A DNA stretch of 47,895 nucleotides from Phycisphaerales bacterium Planc_01 (GCA_001603075.1 LVBB01000079.1:1-47895); one strand, 5' to 3'; shown: positions 8,758 to 17,563, counted from the stretch's first letter. Notes: a model not told the origin generated them from the sequence alone. Translations and numbers: made by a program.

Positions 8758-9347
8758 GTCGTCTGGTCTTTCCTGGACTGCTCGATGTCTCGTACGATTC
8801 TTCTGAGTATTTCGGCGGCAAGCCCCGGGTCTTCGCCCAGCTCGATCCACTGCATCGCCTCTCTCTGGGAGGGATGCAGATCGATCCGTTGCGTCGCCGA
8901 CTTGCTCTTTGAGTGGATTCGATAGGTCTGGGAGACGCTTGCCACCTCGTTTTCGGGCAGGCTCAGCCTCTGTACACGCGTGGTGCACTGAATGGTGACC
9001 TGGCCGTCCGCCTCGAACAAATCCACCCGGACCGACCTGCGCAACGTCTGGAGATTGGCCTCCAGGGTGCTGGCGGCGCCGACGTTGTCCGATCGCCAGA
9101 ACTCGAAGAATTGCCCGCCGGTCAGCGGCAGCGTCCGGACGACACCCGCTTTGGCGTCGGCCTTGTCCACGACGAAGTGCATCCGCCGCAAGGTGGTTTC
9201 GGCCGCCTCGATTGCCTGGTCCGTCGTAACATCAGCGATTGCAACGGCTTGTGCGGGCTCCGAGCGGAGCTGCTGGCGGGCGCAACCGGCTGCCAGCACG
9301 GCAGCGAGCAGCGCCAAAAAGAGACTGAGTTTCGCGGGTCCGGTCAT
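8754..9347 (-). CDS. Predicted lipoprotein of unknown function
   Basis: 197 residues. A lipoprotein signal peptide with lipobox LAAGC (Cys22) predicts export and lipid anchoring. The mature part has alternating strands and helices (for example ATTDQ-like helical start, then VVRTLPLTGGQFFEFW and VRVDLFEADGQVTIQCTTRVQ). It resembles small outer-membrane-associated lipoproteins that are widespread but uncharacterised in Planctomycetota. I cannot name the family. The start is supported by AAGGA 6 bases upstream. It is first in the operon, 4 bases overlapping galE and about 30 bases after a good promoter. Confidence 0.75.
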   Translation of the reverse strand: MTGPAKLSLFLALLAAVLAAGCARQQLRSEPAQAVAIADVTTDQAIEAAETTLRRMHFVVDKADAKAGVVRTLPLTGGQFFEFWRSDNVGAASTLEANLQTLRRSVRVDLFEADGQVTIQCTTRVQRLSLPENEVASVSQTYRIHSKSKSATQRIDLHPSQREAMQWIELGEDPGLAAEILRRIVRDIEQSRKDQTT

Positions 9348-9382
9348 TTGAATCCTTGCGTCCAGGTTGAAAGCAAACGGCG

Positions 9383-9411
9383 ATTATACGTTCGGGCTCG
9401 GCTCGGCTCAA
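9383..9411 (-). promoter_or_regulatory. Promoter of the lipoprotein-galE-hexokinase-nagB operon
   Basis: Read on the - strand: TTGAGC (9411-9406) -35, 17-base spacer, perfect TATAAT (9388-9383). The start point would be near 9376, about 29 bases before the lipoprotein ATG. The rest of the 246-base divergent gap (9348-9593) shows no gene and no convincing + strand promoter for xerD. Confidence 0.7.
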
Positions 9412-9593
9412 GCGCGATCGAGCGACAACCATCAGAATCTCTAACGCATCGCATCACGGCCTGTCGATCCGGCGGCGATTCGGCAAATCCAACGATTCTG
9501 TCTGCTTTGCCTGCCGACGTGCTAAAGCCGGGGTTCTTTCTGCGCCGATATGGCTGATGAAACCCAGTCTGACAACGGGAGTGTGTCGTTACG

Positions 9594-10532
9594 ATGTCGT
9601 CGGTCCAAAGGCAATCGATTACCGCAGAACTCCGTTCGCTGCCCTTGGGCCGGACGGTCATCGAATTCCTCGATTACCTCGTTGTCGAGGCGGGTCTTTC
9701 GGAGAACACTATCCTCGCATACGGGCGCGACCTCAGGGGGTTCCTGCAATATTGCCAGGTGCACGGGGTCGACACGGTCGCAAGTCTAAAGCCCAGAGTC
9801 GTCCAGGGGTATGTCCACGAGCAGGCTCGCGGCCCGAAGGGCGAGAACACCGTGAAGCGCGCCCTGGTTGCGATCCGCATGCTGCTGAGGTTTGCCAAGC
9901 TGACCGGCCTGATCGACGATGACGGGACCGATGTGCTCGAAACACCCAAGACCTGGTATCGATTGCCCGTAGTCTGCAACAAGCAACAGGTGGCCAGGTT
10001 GCTGGGGGCTCCGAGCCCGAACGAACCGTTCTACCTTCGCGACCGTGCGATGCTCGAACTCCTCTACGCCACCGGCGTCCGCGCAAGCGAACTGGCGGGC
10101 CTTTCGATTTCCGACCTTAACTTTGATGTCGGATATTTGCGATGTCTGGGAAAGGGGAACAAGGAACGTGTGATTCCAGTCGGCAAGACGGCAATTGCAG
10201 CGACACGGGAGTATCTGGCGGTCCTTCGACCCAAGTTAGCCAGGTCGCACAGTGGTATGCACCTGTTGCTTTCGCGAACAGGAAGGCCACTGACGCGTAT
10301 TGAAATATGGAGACTGGTCAAGAAGTACGCGATACGAGCAGGGATGCCCCGCAATCTGACGGTCCACACGCTGCGCCATTGTTTTGCGACACACCTGCTC
10401 AGCGGTGGGGCCGATTTACGAAGTGTGCAGGAGATGCTCGGGCATGTGGACGTGGGAACCACGCAAATCTACACGCACGTCGACCATGAGCGATTACGAC
10501 AGATTCACAGGCAATTTCACCCAAGGCCATGA
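9594..10532 (+). CDS. xerD: Tyrosine recombinase XerD/XerC
   Basis: 312 residues. N-terminal SAM-like core-binding domain (about 18-105) and C-terminal catalytic domain (about 125-305) with all six catalytic residues: Arg163 (GVRASELAGL), Lys187 (GKGNKE), His258 and Arg261 (HTLRH), His284 (LGHVD) and Tyr293 (TQIYTHV). The ending RQIHRQFHPR is typical of XerD. Xer recombinases resolve chromosome dimers at dif. No dif-like site was evident nearby and no mobile element surrounds it, so a housekeeping role is more likely than an integrase role. GGGAG lies 12 bases before the ATG. XerC cannot be excluded. Confidence 0.9.
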   Translation: MSSVQRQSITAELRSLPLGRTVIEFLDYLVVEAGLSENTILAYGRDLRGFLQYCQVHGVDTVASLKPRVVQGYVHEQARGPKGENTVKRALVAIRMLLRFAKLTGLIDDDGTDVLETPKTWYRLPVVCNKQQVARLLGAPSPNEPFYLRDRAMLELLYATGVRASELAGLSISDLNFDVGYLRCLGKGNKERVIPVGKTAIAATREYLAVLRPKLARSHSGMHLLLSRTGRPLTRIEIWRLVKKYAIRAGMPRNLTVHTLRHCFATHLLSGGADLRSVQEMLGHVDVGTTQIYTHVDHERLRQIHRQFHPRP

Positions 10533-10623
10533 GGCTGGGTGCAAGGGTAAGACAGCGGACGCGGTGGGTCGCCGGAGTCTTCGTTCTTGTTTCGGAAAAT
10601 GGTGAAATTCGCATTTTATGGAG

Positions 10624-10653
10624 TTGACTCAGGTCGATTATCAGGGCTAATAT
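10624..10653 (+). promoter_or_regulatory. Promoter of the HEAT-repeat gene
   Basis: TTGACT (10624-10629), 18-base spacer, TAATAT (10648-10653), in the 164-base gap after xerD; transcription would start about 37 bases before the ATG at 10697. Confidence 0.5.
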
Positions 10654-10696
10654 AGCGGATGATAGAATAGGCAAGCGTCTTCTAAAGGTTTCTCCA

Positions 10697-12973
10697 ATGA
10701 ACGCTCGGCGGCGCGGCACGCTCTTGCTACTCCTGGCGATCGGATCCTTCCAATGCCTCTGGGCTCAGGAGGCAGCACCGGTGTCGCCGCAGGAGGCCGG
10801 GCAGGCAGAAATCGACAAGCAGGTCAAGCTCAACAAGAGCATTCTCCTTGAAGGCAAGGACGAGCGAACGCGGATGGATGCCGCGACCTTGCTGCTGCTG
10901 AGCGAAAGTCGTGAGGCGCGCAGGGACGTGCTCGATGTCCTTCGCGATCCGAACAACCCCGCCGCCCGGGCGGCCGTCTGCCGAGCCATCGTCGCGGCAC
11001 GCGACAACAGGCGGCAGATCGCTGGCAAGGAGGAGTTCGTCGAGCCTCTGATGGCCCTTCTCAGCACTGAAAACGATCCTCTGCGCGCCGAACTGGCCGC
11101 TCAGGCCCTGTTGATATTCACATACGAGAGCATTCAGCGACGGCTCGAGACACTGATCTCCGACGCCAACACCCCCCAGACAGCCCGCCTGAACGCGGTC
11201 CGGGCCTTGAAGTACCAGCCTGACGAGAGGGCGGTTTTCAAGTTGATCGGTCTGCTCGGCAGCCCGGTGCCGGGGGTCGACGAGGAGTCGAGGAAGGCAC
11301 TGGCGACGCTGGGTGTGGCGGTCCCGACCGACTCGAATGAGGTCGGTGCTCTCAGCGAGGCGCTTCAGCGTCGGGGTCCCGAGGCGCTCCTGAAGAATCC
11401 CGAGATCATGCGGAACTGGCTTATCAGTAGAGAAAACCGGGTCCGCGAGCTGACGGCCTCCGTCGCCGCATGGGAGCAGCGCCATATGGTGCTCCTCGGG
11501 AGGCTCTACGATGTTCAGCCCGATGAGAAGACGCGGAGCGACTTCCTTGCTCAGCAGTTGAACTCGGTCGAGCCCGGAGTCAAACTGTGGGCGCTGGGCA
11601 AGCTGGAGGAAATGCGCAAGGGGACAGGCAAGAGCAAGCTCTCCGAGCAGGTGGAGAACATACTGCTGGGGCTGATTTCGCACCGTGACAAGCGGGTTCG
11701 CCTGAAGACGGCGAGTCTGCTGTCGCTGACGTGGGAGTTGAATTCGACCACGCAGCTTCTGGACCAGCTCCAGGTGGAGGAAGACCCGGAGGTCAGGCAC
11801 GGTCTGTTCGTTGCTCTTGGGAACGTGTGCTACTATGCATCGCTGCCCACCTCGGGCGTGAAGGTCCCTGATGAGGTCAGGAGGCGGACCCTGGACCTGG
11901 CTGTCAGGTTCCTCAATGTACCCGATGCGGACAAGACGCGAAGCGGCGCCGACGTGATCTGGAGGCTGCTGGAGCAGGATGGGCTTAAGCCTGAGGAGAT
12001 CGAGGTATATCTGAAGGCACTGGCGAGCCGGTACGGGCAGGTGCGGCCGGAAGCCAATCATGGCCTGCGAGCCGAGCTCCTTGGCGCGATGGCGCGTTTG
12101 TGCGCCGAGCGGAGCAAATGCAGGGTTCAGGCAGCTAAGCTATTCGGTCCGGTTTTCGAGCAGGCGTTGGGCGACGAGTTGGAGACCGTGCGGCAGGCCG
12201 CGTTGGACGGGCTGGTGAATATCGACAAGGCCACGGCCATGCGAAGGGCTCGGTCGGGTCTTGTGGACGATTCCGGCACGGCGGTTCGCCTGAAGGTGAT
12301 CGACCTGGCCGGCGAGGTTGGGGGACAGGAAGACCTGGATTGGCTGTCGAAGAGGCTCGCGGCGGAGGGCGAGGGAGAACCTGCGTGGCAGGCAGTACTC
12401 AAGATTCTCCGGCGTTCTGCTGCCGACCTTGTGGGCCAGTGGGTAGACGCAGCGGAGGCGGACCCGGCAAAGTGGTCCGTCGAGCGGAGGGGCTCGCTGT
12501 TGGTTCTGCTCGAACAGAAGGCGCAGGGTGAAAACAAGCCCGAGAAGGTGCGTGAGGCCCGGACGAGGCTTTTCTGTCTTTATGCGTCCTCCGGGGACAC
12601 GGCCCGGGCCCTTGAGTTGGCCAACGCGATGTGGGAGGCGGCGAAGGACGGCCCGGAGCGGTCGGCCCTGATGGCTGGGTTGCTCGACAGGTGCCTCGAG
12701 GCCGCCAATCCGGCGGCCGACCTGGTGGGCGGGCTTGTCGAGAAGCTACTGTCGGTGCATGACCTTGTCGCAGACGGGCCTGTGGCAAAGTCGCTCGGTG
12801 CCTTTCTGAAGGCGCCGCCCGCCACGGCCGATCCGAACGCCGTGCTGACGCGGCTTCGCCAGATCAAGGTCGAGCAGCCAGAGGCCCGCAAGGGCTGGCG
12901 CAAGCAATTGCTCGAGTGGGAAGCGTTTGCCAACGCCAGAAAGCCTGAAGATTTGGAGAAGGTGAGCAATTAG
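10697..12973 (+). CDS. Exported HEAT-repeat protein
   Basis: 758 residues. An Arg-rich start followed by LLLLLAIGSFQCLWA is a signal peptide cleaved near residue 23. The remainder is a long series of helix pairs of about 30-37 residues, such as ERTRMDAATLLLLSES, RAELAAQALLIF and VRQAALDGLVNID, typical of HEAT/armadillo solenoids; the last third is Glu/Lys-rich helices. Such proteins are binding scaffolds; no catalytic motif is visible. It stands alone between xerD and the tRNA-Thr/tuf unit, with its own promoter. A weak stem GAAGC/GCTTC near 13012-13025 and T-rich DNA just downstream may end its transcript. Confidence 0.75.
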   Translation: MNARRRGTLLLLLAIGSFQCLWAQEAAPVSPQEAGQAEIDKQVKLNKSILLEGKDERTRMDAATLLLLSESREARRDVLDVLRDPNNPAARAAVCRAIVAARDNRRQIAGKEEFVEPLMALLSTENDPLRAELAAQALLIFTYESIQRRLETLISDANTPQTARLNAVRALKYQPDERAVFKLIGLLGSPVPGVDEESRKALATLGVAVPTDSNEVGALSEALQRRGPEALLKNPEIMRNWLISRENRVRELTASVAAWEQRHMVLLGRLYDVQPDEKTRSDFLAQQLNSVEPGVKLWALGKLEEMRKGTGKSKLSEQVENILLGLISHRDKRVRLKTASLLSLTWELNSTTQLLDQLQVEEDPEVRHGLFVALGNVCYYASLPTSGVKVPDEVRRRTLDLAVRFLNVPDADKTRSGADVIWRLLEQDGLKPEEIEVYLKALASRYGQVRPEANHGLRAELLGAMARLCAERSKCRVQAAKLFGPVFEQALGDELETVRQAALDGLVNIDKATAMRRARSGLVDDSGTAVRLKVIDLAGEVGGQEDLDWLSKRLAAEGEGEPAWQAVLKILRRSAADLVGQWVDAAEADPAKWSVERRGSLLVLLEQKAQGENKPEKVREARTRLFCLYASSGDTARALELANAMWEAAKDGPERSALMAGLLDRCLEAANPAADLVGGLVEKLLSVHDLVADGPVAKSLGAFLKAPPATADPNAVLTRLRQIKVEQPEARKGWRKQLLEWEAFANARKPEDLEKVSN

Positions 12974-13069
12974 GTTCGTGGCGGAACTCGCATAGCCTCT
13001 TTGATGGGGTGAAGCGGTCGCTTCGATCGATCCGAGCGAGGTTTTTTCCTTTTTTTCACGTTTTTCTGT

Positions 13070-13098
13070 TTGCACTCGCACCGCCGGTCCCTTATATT
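13070..13098 (+). promoter_or_regulatory. Promoter of the tRNA-Thr-tuf transcription unit
   Basis: TTGCAC (13070-13075), 17-base spacer, TATATT (13093-13098). It lies in the 291-base gap between the HEAT gene and tRNA-Thr, which otherwise holds only T-rich sequence and a short palindrome TGTCTTTAGACA. Transcripts would carry about 160 bases before the tRNA. Confidence 0.55.
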
Positions 13099-13264
13099 CA
13101 TCGATTTATAGCCAACAAGTGCCGGACTAGGGCCAGGGTCTTGTCTTTAGACACGGGGAAAACCGTTTGTGGGGACGTTATCTCTCGACCCCAAGACATC
13201 GCTCTGCCACCGCTATGCGTGTCGGCTTATGGTGGTCCGGATGGGACCGTTCGTTGAGTGCAAT

Positions 13265-13340
<76 letters not shown>

Positions 13341-13350
13341 TGCAGGTATG

Positions 13351-13420
13351 GCAGGCCCGAAGGGCTTGCAGATGGTGATAGAACGATAAGAATAGATGGG
13401 CTGGCTGTGGATCGCCGGCC
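13351..13420 (+). other. Two hairpins between tRNA-Thr and tuf
   Basis: Hairpin 1: GCAGGCCC (13351-13358) with GGGCTTGC (13362-13369), triloop GAA, one G-U pair. Hairpin 2: GGCTGGC (13399-13405) with GCCGGCC (13414-13420), 8-base loop, one G-U. Neither is followed by a T run, so they more likely mark RNA processing or tuf leader structure than termination. A 9-base direct repeat GAACGATAA occurs at 13381-13389 and 13438-13446. Confidence 0.4.
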
Positions 13421-13505
13421 CCAGGCTCGTTTGACGCGAACGATAAAGAAGGCAAAGAGCTGAGCGAATAACCGCTAACCAGGCACATTGGAGGTTTAAG
13501 TTAAG

Positions 13506-14720
13506 ATGGCTAAGGCAGTGTTTGAGCGGACCAAACCCCACATCAATATCGGGACGATCGGTCACATCGACCATGGGAAGACCACGTTGACCGCTGCGAT
13601 TACGATGCGCTTGGCAGTGAAGAGCGGCAAAGGGAACGTCAAGAAGTACGACGAAATCGACAACGCGCCGGAAGAGAAGGAGCGCGGCATCACGATCAAC
13701 ACGGCCCACGTCGAGTACGAGACGGATAACCGCCACTACGCGCATGTGGACTGCCCCGGCCACGCCGACTACATCAAGAATATGATCACCGGCGCCGCCC
13801 AGATGGACGGTGCAATCCTGGTGGTCGCGGCCAGCGACGGCCCGATGCCGCAGACCCGCGAGCACATCCTTCTGGCCCGTCAGGTGAACGTGCCGAGCAT
13901 TGTGGTCTTCATGAACAAGGTCGACCAGGTCGACGATCCGGAACTGCTCGAACTGGTCGAGTTGGAGATCCGCGAGCTTCTGAGCAAGTACGACTTCCCG
14001 GGCGACGATCTGCCGATTATCCGCGGCTCGGCCCTGAAGGCGATGGAGGCCGAGGGCAAGGGCGACGAGGCCTGCAAGTGCATTGACGAGCTGATGGCGG
14101 CCGTTGACGCCTATTTCCCGTTGCCGCAGCGCGACGTGGACAAGCCGTTCCTGATGCCGATTGAGGACGTCTTCAGCATCAAGGGCCGTGGCACGGTCGG
14201 CACGGGCCGTATCGAGCGCGGGCACGTTCGCGTCGGCGAAGAGGTCGAGCTCGTCGGGATGGCCAAGGAAATCCGCAAGACGGTCGTCACCGGTGTCGAG
14301 ATGTTCAACAAGACGCTGGACGAAGGGCAGGCGGGCGACAACGTGGGTATTCTGCTCCGCGGCGTCGAGAAGAAAGAGCTGCAGAGAGGGCAGGTCATCG
14401 CCGCGCCCGGCAGCATCACCCCGCATACCAAGTTCCACGCGGAAGTGTACGTTCTGACGCAGGGCGAAGGCGGACGGCACACCCCGTTCTTCCCGGGCTA
14501 CAAGCCCCAGTTCTACTTCCGCACCACCGACGTGACCGGGCAGATCCACGGGCTGCTCAGCGAGGAAGGCAAGAGCGCCGAAATGTGCATGCCCGGCGAC
14601 AACATCACCATGGACGTCGAGATCATCTCGCCGATCGCCATGGAAGATGGGCTGCGTTTCGCGATTCGCGAAGGCGGCCGAACGGTCGGCGCCGGTGTCG
14701 TTACGAAGATCCTCGAATAG
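13506..14720 (+). CDS. tuf: Elongation factor Tu
   Basis: 404 residues, slightly longer than the usual 394-400. GTPase domain: P-loop GHIDHGKTT (19-27; Ile replaces the commoner Val), DCPGHADY switch II, NKVD for guanine recognition; domains 2 and 3 follow and it ends GVVTKILE. It delivers aminoacyl-tRNA to the ribosome. GGAGG at 13490-13494 precedes the ATG by 11 bases. Instead of following fusA in the str operon, it sits between tRNA-Thr and rpmG at the head of the secE-nusG-rpl group. No second tuf copy is in the window. Confidence 0.98.
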   Translation: MAKAVFERTKPHINIGTIGHIDHGKTTLTAAITMRLAVKSGKGNVKKYDEIDNAPEEKERGITINTAHVEYETDNRHYAHVDCPGHADYIKNMITGAAQMDGAILVVAASDGPMPQTREHILLARQVNVPSIVVFMNKVDQVDDPELLELVELEIRELLSKYDFPGDDLPIIRGSALKAMEAEGKGDEACKCIDELMAAVDAYFPLPQRDVDKPFLMPIEDVFSIKGRGTVGTGRIERGHVRVGEEVELVGMAKEIRKTVVTGVEMFNKTLDEGQAGDNVGILLRGVEKKELQRGQVIAAPGSITPHTKFHAEVYVLTQGEGGRHTPFFPGYKPQFYFRTTDVTGQIHGLLSEEGKSAEMCMPGDNITMDVEIISPIAMEDGLRFAIREGGRTVGAGVVTKILE

Positions 14721-14798
14721 GTGTGATGAAGAACGTCTGGGTGTCTCCGGGGGTGCGGTCAGTGGCCGCCGGGGCAACGAGACCATGAAACGGGGCCG

Positions 14799-14835
14799 CG
14801 GCCGTGCGGACAGAGACCTGTTCGTCCGGCGGCCG
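14799..14835 (+). other. Strong GC hairpin between tuf and rpmG
   Basis: CGGCCG (14799-14804) pairs with CGGCCG (14830-14835) and CGGAC (14807-14811) with GTCCG (14824-14828), with a small internal loop and a 12-base apical loop. It lies in a 140-base gap with no gene and no T run, 25 bases before rpmG. It may lower readthrough or protect the abundant tuf message. Confidence 0.4.
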
Positions 14836-14860
14836 GGGCATCCGGATGGAATAGAGTGGC

Positions 14861-15028
14861 ATGGCGAAGAAGAGCAAGAGAGAAAACGTCTGGCTGGAAT
14901 GCACCGAGTGCAGTCAGCGCAATTACAGGACGAACGTCAGCGTCGCCGAAGGCGCCCCGAAGCTGGAGTTGAAGAAGTTCTGCAAACGCGAGCGCAAGCA
15001 CACGGTTCACAAGCTCAGGCGGAAGTAG
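14861..15028 (+). CDS. rpmG: 50S ribosomal protein L33
   Basis: 55 residues, standard size for bL33: MAKKSKRENVWLECTEC start, central LELKKFC and HTVHKLRRK end. A Cys pair is present at 14 and 17, but the second half of the zinc ribbon has Cys41 followed by Glu44 rather than Cys, so it is a mixed or degenerate C+ form. It lies between tuf and tRNA-Trp, as in many bacteria. The gene is too short for routine ORF cut-offs. Confidence 0.95.
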   Translation: MAKKSKRENVWLECTECSQRNYRTNVSVAEGAPKLELKKFCKRERKHTVHKLRRK

Positions 15029-15053
15029 CCGCAGGGACGTCTCTGTGTGGAAT

Positions 15054-15126
15054 AGGCCAGTAGCTCAATTGGCAGAGCGTCGGTCTCCAAAACCGAAGGT
15101 TGGGGGTTCGATTCCCTTCTGGCCTG
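15054..15126 (+). tRNA. tRNA-Trp (anticodon CCA)
   Basis: 73 bases, 3' CCA not encoded. Acceptor stem AGGCCAG / CTGGCCT with discriminator G; anticodon stem TCGGT/ACCGA with loop CTCCAAA giving CCA; T loop TTCGATT is normal, with two G-U pairs in the T stem. rpmG - tRNA-Trp - secE - nusG is a conserved order in many bacteria. Confidence 0.97.
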
Positions 15127-15190
15127 GTCCGTATTGGAATGCGGCGAACGACGGCGCATCCGGTGGAAAAGTTGGCAGGATAGGCGGCTC

Positions 15191-15574
15191 ATGTTGACGC
15201 AGATATACAAGTCGGGACAGGGCAAGTACACGCGGCTTTGCAGCGGCTTCTCCGCCGCGGCGATCATGGGCTTCGGTTGCTGGCGGCTCTACCAGAAACT
15301 GGGGGCCACGGACCTGAATCCGTGGGTGGTGTACCTGACGCCGGTGATCGTTTTCGCCGCCTTGGCCGTGCTGGTCTATTGGCTGATGAACAAGCCGTCG
15401 GTGGCGGATTTTCTGATCGCGGCCGAAGGCGAGCTGAAGAAGGTCAACTGGTCGAGTCGTCGAGAGGTGGCGGTTTCGACGATCGTTGTGATCGTCGTGG
15501 TGGTGTTCATGGCGGTGCTTCTGGGGGCCACGGATCTGGTGTTCCAGATGTTCTTTGGGTACCTCCTCAGTTAG
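15191..15574 (+). CDS. secE: Preprotein translocase subunit SecE
   Basis: 127 residues. Two N-terminal membrane segments (about 18-36 and 45-66) precede the conserved amphipathic element ELKKVNWSSRRE (81-92) and the C-terminal membrane helix (94-113). Three-segment SecE occurs outside the minimal single-span form. It clamps SecY in the inner membrane. The start at 15191 is chosen since the longer frame from 15134 begins only 8 bases after tRNA-Trp and its extra residues are unlike SecE. Confidence 0.92.
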   Translation: MLTQIYKSGQGKYTRLCSGFSAAAIMGFGCWRLYQKLGATDLNPWVVYLTPVIVFAALAVLVYWLMNKPSVADFLIAAEGELKKVNWSSRREVAVSTIVVIVVVVFMAVLLGATDLVFQMFFGYLLS

Positions 15575-15778
15575 CGGGGGGGCCGGCGTGCGAGGGGATG
15601 TGCGCCGGAGTGGTTGGCCTGCTGGTAACGGATGACCGGCCGGGTAGCAAGCGAAGGGTAACAAGCAGTAGTTGAGTGCGCTCGCTTCGACGCCGGATGT
15701 TGAAGCGGTGCAATGAGCCGGGCGCGGCAGCCCAACGAGTGTAGACCGCTTCCAGAGCGGCAAGCCAAAGGCATCAGG

Positions 15779-16321
15779 ATGCATTGGTACGTCTTACGAG
15801 TCGCGGCAAACAAAGAGATGCAGGTCAAAGAGGCGCTCGAGCGCAAGACCGCGCAGGAGGGCCTCGGCGAGATCATTGGACGCATCGAGGTGCCGACCGA
15901 GCAGATCAAGCGGATCCGCGCGGGCAAGCAGACCGTTCATAAGCGCAAGCTCTACCCCGGCTATGTGTTCATGGAGATGGAGCCCACGGAGGACGGCCGC
16001 GTCCCGGAGGGGGCCTGGTTCATGATCAAGGGCACCGGCGGCGTCGGTGACTTCATCGGGACCGAAGGGATGCCGACGCCGATGCGGGACACGGACGTCG
16101 CGAAGATGCTCCTCGACGCGGACAAGCCCGAGGAGGCCCCGAGCATCAAGGTGGAGTTTCAGAAGGGCGACCATATCAAGATTCGCGAGGGCGCCTTTGA
16201 GAACTTCGAGGGCACGGTGGATTCGATCGATGCCGAACGGGGGATCGTCAAGGTGATCGTGACGATCTTCGGTCGGAGCACGCCGCTCGACATCGAGTAC
16301 TGGCAGATCGAAAAGGTGTGA
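15779..16321 (+). CDS. nusG: Transcription termination/antitermination protein NusG
   Basis: 180 residues, the usual length. The N-terminal NGN domain starts HWYVLRVAANKE, contains LYPGYVFMEME, and is followed by a C-terminal KOW domain (about 125-178: FQKGDHIKIREGAFENFEG). NusG binds RNA polymerase and couples it to Rho or to ribosomal S10. AAAGG 8 bases upstream supports ATG 15779. The 204-base gap after secE (15575-15778) holds no gene; it contains a hairpin CCGGCG/CGCCGG (15583-15608). Confidence 0.96.
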   Translation: MHWYVLRVAANKEMQVKEALERKTAQEGLGEIIGRIEVPTEQIKRIRAGKQTVHKRKLYPGYVFMEMEPTEDGRVPEGAWFMIKGTGGVGDFIGTEGMPTPMRDTDVAKMLLDADKPEEAPSIKVEFQKGDHIKIREGAFENFEGTVDSIDAERGIVKVIVTIFGRSTPLDIEYWQIEKV

Positions 16322-16390
16322 AGTCAAGTCAGTCACAGGGCCTCGTAGCGAGTGCTGCGGGGCGATCGCACGATAGCGCAAGGGTGTGAG

Positions 16391-16816
16391 ATGGCAAAAG
16401 AAGTCGTTACGAAGATCAAGTTGCAGGCCCCGGGCGGCAAGGCGACCCCGGCGCCTCCGATCGGTCCGGCTCTCGGGCAGCATGGGGTGAACATCGGGCA
16501 GTTCGTCTCGCAGTTCAACGATCGCACGCGCGAGCTGAACGGGATGACCGTGCCCGTGGTCATTACGGTGTATGGCGACAAGACGTTCTCGTTCGAGGTG
16601 AAGAGCCCGCCGGCGGCCGTGCTGCTCAAGCAGGCGGCGGAGGTCGCCAAGGGCAGCGGGGTCCCGAACCGAGAGAAGGTCGGGACGGTAACCGCGGCGC
16701 AGGTGCGCAAGATTGCCGAGACGAAGTTCAACGATCTGAATGCCTACGATCTCGAGCAGGCCGACAAGATGATTCGCGGCACGGCGCGCAGCATGGGAAT
16801 TGACATCGAAGACTGA
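16391..16816 (+). CDS. rplK: 50S ribosomal protein L11
   Basis: 141 residues, as in E. coli. uL11 forms the GTPase-associated stalk base with 23S rRNA: N-terminal [23 protein letters not shown] with the Pro-rich hinge, C-terminal RNA-binding domain ending [15 protein letters not shown] 16391 is chosen for its position 6 bases after AGGG and for the normal N-terminus. It follows nusG by 69 bases. Confidence 0.97.
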   Translation: MAKEVVTKIKLQAPGGKATPAPPIGPALGQHGVNIGQFVSQFNDRTRELNGMTVPVVITVYGDKTFSFEVKSPPAAVLLKQAAEVAKGSGVPNREKVGTVTAAQVRKIAETKFNDLNAYDLEQADKMIRGTARSMGIDIED

Positions 16817-16838
16817 TTAGGATTTGGGCGGCGTTGAT

Positions 16839-17516
16839 ATGAAGGCCAAAAGCAAACGATACAAGAAAGAGTCGCAGCAGGTCGGCAAGGAAGCGCTCAG
16901 CCTGGATGCCGCGGTGGACCGGATCAAGTCGTTCACGTCGGTGAAGTTCGATCAGACGGTGGAATGCGTGTTGCACCTCGGGATCGATCCGAAGCAGGCG
17001 GACCAGTTGATCCGGGGCTCGCTGTCACTGCCGCACGGCGTGGGCAAGCAGAAGCGGGTGATTGCGTTCTGTAGCGACGCAGATGTGGAGGCGGCCAAGA
17101 AGGCCGGCGCGATCGAAGCGGGCACGGACGAGTTGATTCAGAAGATCACCGACGGATGGCTGGACTTCGACGTGGCGGTCGCTTCGCCCAAGGTGATGGG
17201 CAAGGCCGGCAAGCTCGGGCGCATCCTCGGTCCGCAGGGCAAGATGCCCTCGCCGAAGAACGGCACGGTGACCGACGATGTGGTGACCGCCGTGGCCGAG
17301 TTCACGGCCGGCAAGATCGAGTTCCGCAATGATGCGGGCGGGAACGTGCACGCGGTCGTGGGCAAGCAGAGCTTCGACAAGAAGAAGCTGGTTGAGAACA
17401 TCGAGGCATTTGTCTCGCATATCAAGAAGATCAAGCCGAGTTCGGCCAAGGGAACCTATATCAAGAAAGCCTGCCTGGCGGCGACGATGAGTCCGGGTGT
17501 GATGGTAAGCGTGTAA
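16839..17516 (+). CDS. rplA: 50S ribosomal protein L1
   Basis: 225 residues. uL1 binds the mobile L1 stalk of 23S rRNA and in many bacteria represses its own rplK-rplA message. Signatures: VECVLHLGIDPKQADQ, LGRILGPQGKMPSPKNGTV and IEAFVSHIKKIKPSSAKG. Start ATG 16839 matches the family; the five-codon longer GTG form is unlikely. It lies 22 bases after rplK. Confidence 0.97.
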   Translation: MKAKSKRYKKESQQVGKEALSLDAAVDRIKSFTSVKFDQTVECVLHLGIDPKQADQLIRGSLSLPHGVGKQKRVIAFCSDADVEAAKKAGAIEAGTDELIQKITDGWLDFDVAVASPKVMGKAGKLGRILGPQGKMPSPKNGTVTDDVVTAVAEFTAGKIEFRNDAGGNVHAVVGKQSFDKKKLVENIEAFVSHIKKIKPSSAKGTYIKKACLAATMSPGVMVSV

Positions 17517-17563
17517 CGGACATCGGCGCGACGGTTTGGGATCGTGGATAGACGGGAGACGAA

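Noticed and set aside
9594-10532. Mobile-element integrase at xerD
   Set aside because: Sequence is closest to housekeeping XerD in size and C-terminal motif, and there are no repeats, tRNA or cargo genes around it.
12974-13060. Possible intrinsic terminator of the HEAT gene (GAAGC/GCTTC near 13012)
   Set aside because: The stem is only 5-6 bp and the T-rich stretch starts about 15-20 bases later, so it does not meet the usual form; mentioned only as a weak possibility.
15575-15778. Hidden gene in the 204-base secE-nusG gap
   Set aside because: No frame with a ribosome binding site and family-like composition; only a modest hairpin (15583-15608).
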